Source of the DNA: an uncultured Clostridia bacterium
Lineage (GTDB): Bacteria; Bacillota; Clostridia; TANB77; CAG-508
NCBI GenBank assembly: GCA_934177555.1
Contig: CAKPPL010000044.1
Location: forward strand, 1-9,825
DNA length: 9,825 nucleotides
Direction of reading: 5' to 3'
The translations under genes were made by a program, and so were the position numbers. This document shows positions 7,350 through 9,825 of the stretch, in pieces. Position 1 is the stretch's first letter; each line of letters opens with the position of its first letter. The notes beneath the pieces are model-generated. The model was given only the letters and a program-made list of their open reading frames with translations, was not told the DNA's origin and did no database searches.

Positions 7350-8049
7350 GATTAATCATCTCCATAAAATAATTTTTATATTTTGGTCCAATATAACATT
7401 TTGTTCCATTTTTAAATAAAATACTGTTATTAACTGCAGATACATGAGCTATATTATTAATATTAGCAATATAAGATTTATGACAACGAATAAAATTCAC
7501 TGGAAGTTGATCTTGAATTTTAGTAAAAGAATTATATGTTTCATAATCATTATGCATTGTATGATAAATTAATTTTACAGAATTTTTTTCAATAAATTGA
7601 ACAGTGTTTAAATCTACAAAAGTTCCTTTATTATCAATTTTTAAGAATTTAGTTGTTATATGATTAATATCATCAAATAACCTTGCTAATGTAGAAGAAA
7701 CAGTATTAATATCAATGGTATTTTTTATTAGATAATCAAAAGTTTTCGCTTTATATGCAGGCATTAAATATTCAAAATGACTGGTAATAAAAATTATATA
7801 GCAATTTTTATTTGATTCTCTAATTTTCTTAGCAACATCTAATCCATTAACTTTTGAATTGTAAAATTCAATATCTAAAATAACAACATCTACTTTATGT
7901 GTTTCAACAAAAGAGATAACATCTTTATAATTAGTTGTTTTTAGAGCAATATGTGCATTAAAGTCATTTTTAACAAAAGCAGTTTCAAATAAAGAACAAA
8001 GTCTATTTAACATTGGTAATTCATCATCACAAATAACAAAATCTAACAT
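7330..8049 (-). CDS. LytTR-family response regulator (AgrA-like)
   Basis: A 239-residue two-component regulator. The receiver domain (1-120) has the acidic pair D8-D9, phosphoacceptor D59 in VVILDIE, T89 and K109 in YLIKN. The LytTR DNA-binding domain (about 135-235) shows FLKIDN, VQFIEKNSVKLIYHT, FIRCHKSYIANINNI and the final KNGTKCYIGPKYKNYF, all usual for AgrA and ComE relatives. LytTR proteins bind paired 9-base sites and generally activate transcription. AGGAGGAG (8058-8065 on the plus strand) precedes the ATG by 8 bases. It comes first in the operon, before its kinase, the reverse of the staphylococcal agrC-agrA order. Target genes are unknown. The shared upstream region also faces the sporulation cluster, so autoregulation or control of pdaA is possible but unproven. 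Confidence 0.9.
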   Translation of the reverse strand: MLDFVICDDELPMLNRLCSLFETAFVKNDFNAHIALKTTNYKDVISFVETHKVDVVILDIEFYNSKVNGLDVAKKIRESNKNCYIIFITSHFEYLMPAYKAKTFDYLIKNTIDINTVSSTLARLFDDINHITTKFLKIDNKGTFVDLNTVQFIEKNSVKLIYHTMHNDYETYNSFTKIQDQLPVNFIRCHKSYIANINNIAHVSAVNNSILFKNGTKCYIGPKYKNYFMEMINHDTILK

Positions 8050-8091
8050 TTTTCATTCTCCTCCTACAAAATATCTTATTTGCATTTATAA

Positions 8092-8120
8092 ATATTAAAG
8101 CAAAAAGAAAAACTTGTCAA
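8092..8120 (-). promoter_or_regulatory. Sigma-A promoter of the regulator-kinase operon
   Basis: On the minus strand a perfect TTGACA (-35, plus coordinates 8115-8120) is followed after 17 bases by TAATAT (-10, 8092-8097, four of six). Transcription would start near 8085, about 35 bases before the response regulator ATG. This is the strongest -35 in the window. It suggests a basal level of the sensor system without activator. Confidence 0.7.
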
Positions 8121-8134
8121 TAGGCTATTTGAAT

Positions 8135-8147
8135 ATAAGCAGCTTAT
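8135..8147. repeat. Palindrome in the divergent promoter region
   Basis: ATAAGC-A-GCTTAT is a perfect 6-base inverted repeat around a single central base. Its near edge is 14 bases upstream of the regulator operon's -35, and it lies before the pdaA promoter on the other side. The position suits an operator. It is not a LytTR double site. A separate AACGTT at 8152-8157 resembles one LytTR half site with one mismatch, but I see no partner at the usual spacing. Confidence 0.35.
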
Positions 8148-8172
8148 CAAGAACGTTTTTGAACAATAAAAG

Positions 8173-8200
8173 TAATAATTAAAAATAAAATACATAAAAT
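8173..8200 (+). promoter_or_regulatory. Candidate sigma-E-type promoter of the pdaA cluster
   Basis: TAATAAT (8173-8179) and CATAAAAT (8193-8200) match six of seven and seven of eight positions of the B. subtilis sigma-E elements KMATATT and CATACAHT. The 13-base spacer is one short of the usual 14-15. It lies just before the AAGGAG site (8214-8219) of pdaA, and yqfC and yqfD are mother-cell genes in B. subtilis. In DNA this rich in A and T such matches arise easily, so confidence is modest. No good sigma-A promoter was found here. Confidence 0.35.
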
Positions 8201-8226
8201 TATAAAAAAGTTTAAGGAGAAAAATT

Positions 8227-9033
8227 ATGTATATATTAAAAGAATATAAAAATATTATATTAAGTATATTTACTATTATATTATTATTAGCTATTTGTAT
8301 AAGCTTTAATGAGAAAAATATAATTGAAACTTCAAGTACATTAAACAATAAAAAAATAGCTTGGGGAATAAAAAGAGTAGATAATCACCACCAACCAGAG
8401 GTAGGAGAAAAAAATAAGGAGATTTTAGAAAAAAATAATGGTATATGTTTAGGAAAAGATAATGATAAAAGTATATATCTTACATTTGATTCAGGTTATG
8501 AAGCTGGATATATGCAAAATATATTAGAAACATTAAAAAATAATGAAGTAAAAGCAACATTTTTTATAACTTCACATTATCTTAATACTGCATCAGAAAT
8601 GGTTCAAAAAATGATTGAAGATGGGCATATAATAGGAAATCATACTGTTAATCATAAGTGCATGCCAGAGATTAGTGATGAAGAAATAGAAAAAGAAATA
8701 ATGCAATTACATCAATCAGTATATGAAAAATTTGGATATGAAATGAAATATATAAGACCACCAAAAGGAGAATTTAGTGAAAGAACATTAAAAAAATGTG
8801 AAAAACTAGGGTATAAAACAGTAATGTGGAGTTTTGCTTATTGTGATTGGGATGAGAAAAAACAACCATCATTAGAAGATGCCAAGAAAAAAATATTAAA
8901 TAATTTGCATTCAGGAGAAATAATGTTATTACATTCTAATTCAAAAACAAATTCTGAAGTTTTAGATACAATAATAAAAGAAACTAAAAAAGAAGGATAT
9001 GAATTTAAAACATTAGATGAATTCAAAAATTAG
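8227..9033 (+). CDS. pdaA: Delta-lactam-forming peptidoglycan N-acetylmuramic acid deacetylase
   Basis: A 268-residue polysaccharide deacetylase of the PdaA group, which removes the acetyl group from muramic acid so that the muramic-delta-lactam of spore cortex can form. Lactam is needed for cortex breakdown at germination. A basic N-terminus and one hydrophobic span (about 9-28) anchor or export it. The NodB domain runs from about 83 to 262. It has TFDSG with Asp88, the metal-binding pair His139 and His143 (GNHTVNH), RPPKGEFSE (177-185) and the final LLHS with His236. The leading WGIKRVDNHHQPE (46-58) is typical of PdaA. The second Asp of the usual TFDDG motif is Ser here; B. subtilis PdaA has Asn there. 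AAGGAG (8214-8219) precedes the ATG by 7 bases. It is followed directly by yqfC, whose ribosome binding site overlaps its stop codon. Confidence 0.92.
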   Translation: MYILKEYKNIILSIFTIILLLAICISFNEKNIIETSSTLNNKKIAWGIKRVDNHHQPEVGEKNKEILEKNNGICLGKDNDKSIYLTFDSGYEAGYMQNILETLKNNEVKATFFITSHYLNTASEMVQKMIEDGHIIGNHTVNHKCMPEISDEEIEKEIMQLHQSVYEKFGYEMKYIRPPKGEFSERTLKKCEKLGYKTVMWSFAYCDWDEKKQPSLEDAKKKILNNLHSGEIMLLHSNSKTNSEVLDTIIKETKKEGYEFKTLDEFKN

Positions 9034-9043
9034 GAGGTTTGAT

Positions 9044-9331
9044 TTGAAAAGAAAAAATAGATTAGATAAAATATTAGAACTACCCCAAGAAGTATATTCA
9101 AATGTTCCTAAATTAACAATAACAGGATTTAATGAAATAATATTAGAAAATTACAAAGGAATATTAGAATATGAAGAATTTTTTGCTAGTATTAGTACAT
9201 ATATAGGAATTGTAAATATAAATGGATATAATTTGAACTTAGAAAAAATGACTAATGATGATATAAAAATAACAGGAAGAATAGAGAATATAGATTTTGA
9301 GAGAATAGAAGAATATATGGAGGGAAAATGA
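9044..9331 (+). CDS. yqfC: Sporulation protein YqfC
   Basis: A 95-residue protein with the YqfC layout: basic start (KRKNR), LELPQEVYSNVPKLTITG (11-28), then ENYKGILEYEE (35-45) and a C-terminal IKITGRIENIDF stretch. The family is present in nearly all endospore formers, is made in the mother cell under sigma-E in B. subtilis, and has no known biochemical activity. I chose the TTG at 9044 because AGGAGG (9032-9037) is 6 bases before it and the protein then has the family's usual length. An upstream in-frame ATG at 9017 lies inside pdaA and would put this site within the gene. The pdaA stop TAG overlaps the ribosome binding site, and the gene's own stop overlaps the yqfD start (ATGA), so the three genes form one translationally linked unit. 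Confidence 0.85.
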   Translation: MKRKNRLDKILELPQEVYSNVPKLTITGFNEIILENYKGILEYEEFFASISTYIGIVNINGYNLNLEKMTNDDIKITGRIENIDFERIEEYMEGK

Positions 9332-9825
9332 TAATTAAGCTATTATTAAGATATGTATTAGGATATGTTAGAATAACTGTTGAAGGCTATTATATAGAAA
9401 GATTTATAAATATATGTACTACAAACAAAATATTAATATGGAATTTAAAAAGAGAAAAAGGAGTTAAACTATACTTAAATATAGGAATAGATGATTATTA
9501 TAAAGCAATAAAGGTTGCAAAAATGCAAAAATGCAAAGTGAAAATTATAAGAAAAAGGGGAATTCCTTTTTTAATAAATAAATATAAAAAAAGAAAACTA
9601 TTTTTAATATGCTTAATAATATTAATATTATCAATAACAATAAGTTCAAATTATATTTGGAATATAGAGATACAAGTAGAAAATAATATGGAAATTGAAA
9701 ATATAGATAAAGATATAGAAGAAGCAGGATTAAATATTGGAATGATGAAAAAGAAAGTAAATACACAAGAAATCATTAATAAAATAAGATTAAACAGAAG
9801 TGATATTTCTTGGATAGGAATAGAT
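9328..9825 (+). CDS. yqfD: Sporulation protein YqfD (3' end missing)
   Basis: The frame opens with ATG at 9328, overlapping the yqfC stop as ATGA, with GGAGGG (9319-9324) just before it. It stays open to the window end, giving 166 residues of a protein that is usually near 400. The N-terminal region (YVLGYVRITVEGYYIERFIN, 9-28) is followed by a soluble part, a basic patch (KYKKRK), and one membrane span at about 91-107. After the span comes the family repeat region (EEAGLNIGMM, then INKIRLNRSDISWIGI). YqfD is a membrane protein made in the mother cell during sporulation and normally encoded next to yqfC. Its mechanism is unknown. In B. subtilis phoH follows, but this lies outside the window. 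Confidence 0.88.
   Translation, partial: MIIKLLLRYVLGYVRITVEGYYIERFINICTTNKILIWNLKREKGVKLYLNIGIDDYYKAIKVAKMQKCKVKIIRKRGIPFLINKYKKRKLFLICLIILILSITISSNYIWNIEIQVENNMEIENIDKDIEEAGLNIGMMKKKVNTQEIINKIRLNRSDISWIGID

Noticed and set aside
9545..9766. Minus-strand frame opposite yqfD, and the similar one at 8076-8348 opposite pdaA
   Set aside because: Both are shadows of strong coding frames with low-complexity Leu/Ile/Tyr/Phe translations and no supported start.

Overview
The window is very A+T-rich (about three quarters or more A+T by eye). Its codons lean heavily on AGA, ATA and TTA, and most genes have strong AGGAGG-type ribosome binding sites. With a Spo0E-like phosphatase, a 0A box, PdaA, YqfC and YqfD present, this points to a low-GC, endospore-forming member of the Clostridia. 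I cannot name a genus from the sequence.

Layout, left to right. (1) 1-932: the 3' three quarters of an M16-family peptidase homologue of the YmfH type. (2) 933-1355: an A+T-rich leader with a 0A box, then a 50-residue Spo0E-like gene and a hairpin terminator. (3) 1360-4278: uvrC (complete), then an unannotated 38-codon membrane-peptide gene directly abutting a patatin-like phospholipase gene. (4) 4261-5849: a promoter inside the end of the patatin gene, an RlmI-like SAM methyltransferase, and an RluA-family pseudouridine synthase gene broken by a frameshift. (5) 5947-8120, minus strand: an AgrA-type LytTR response regulator and an AgrC-type GHKL sensor kinase overlapping by 20 bases, with a consensus-like promoter and a terminator. 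No agrB or agrD is in the window. (6) 8173-9825, plus strand: a tightly packed sporulation cluster of pdaA, yqfC and yqfD, the last cut by the window end.

Together, the window contains a phosphatase expected to restrain Spo0A~P, with a Spo0A site in front of it, and a cluster for spore cortex maturation and mother-cell sporulation functions. Between them lies a possible peptide-sensing two-component system reading divergently from the sporulation cluster. The housekeeping genes (uvrC, methyltransferase, pseudouridine synthase) look ordinary apart from the broken pseudouridine synthase.

I found no wholly new system. The best leads are the possible Spo0A feedback loop, the hidden small membrane peptide in front of the patatin gene, the broken rluA-family gene, and the orphan Agr-like sensor pair with a palindrome in its divergent promoter region. 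No gene-free stretch exceeds 300 bases. The longest, 933-1163, holds only the candidate regulatory sites listed.
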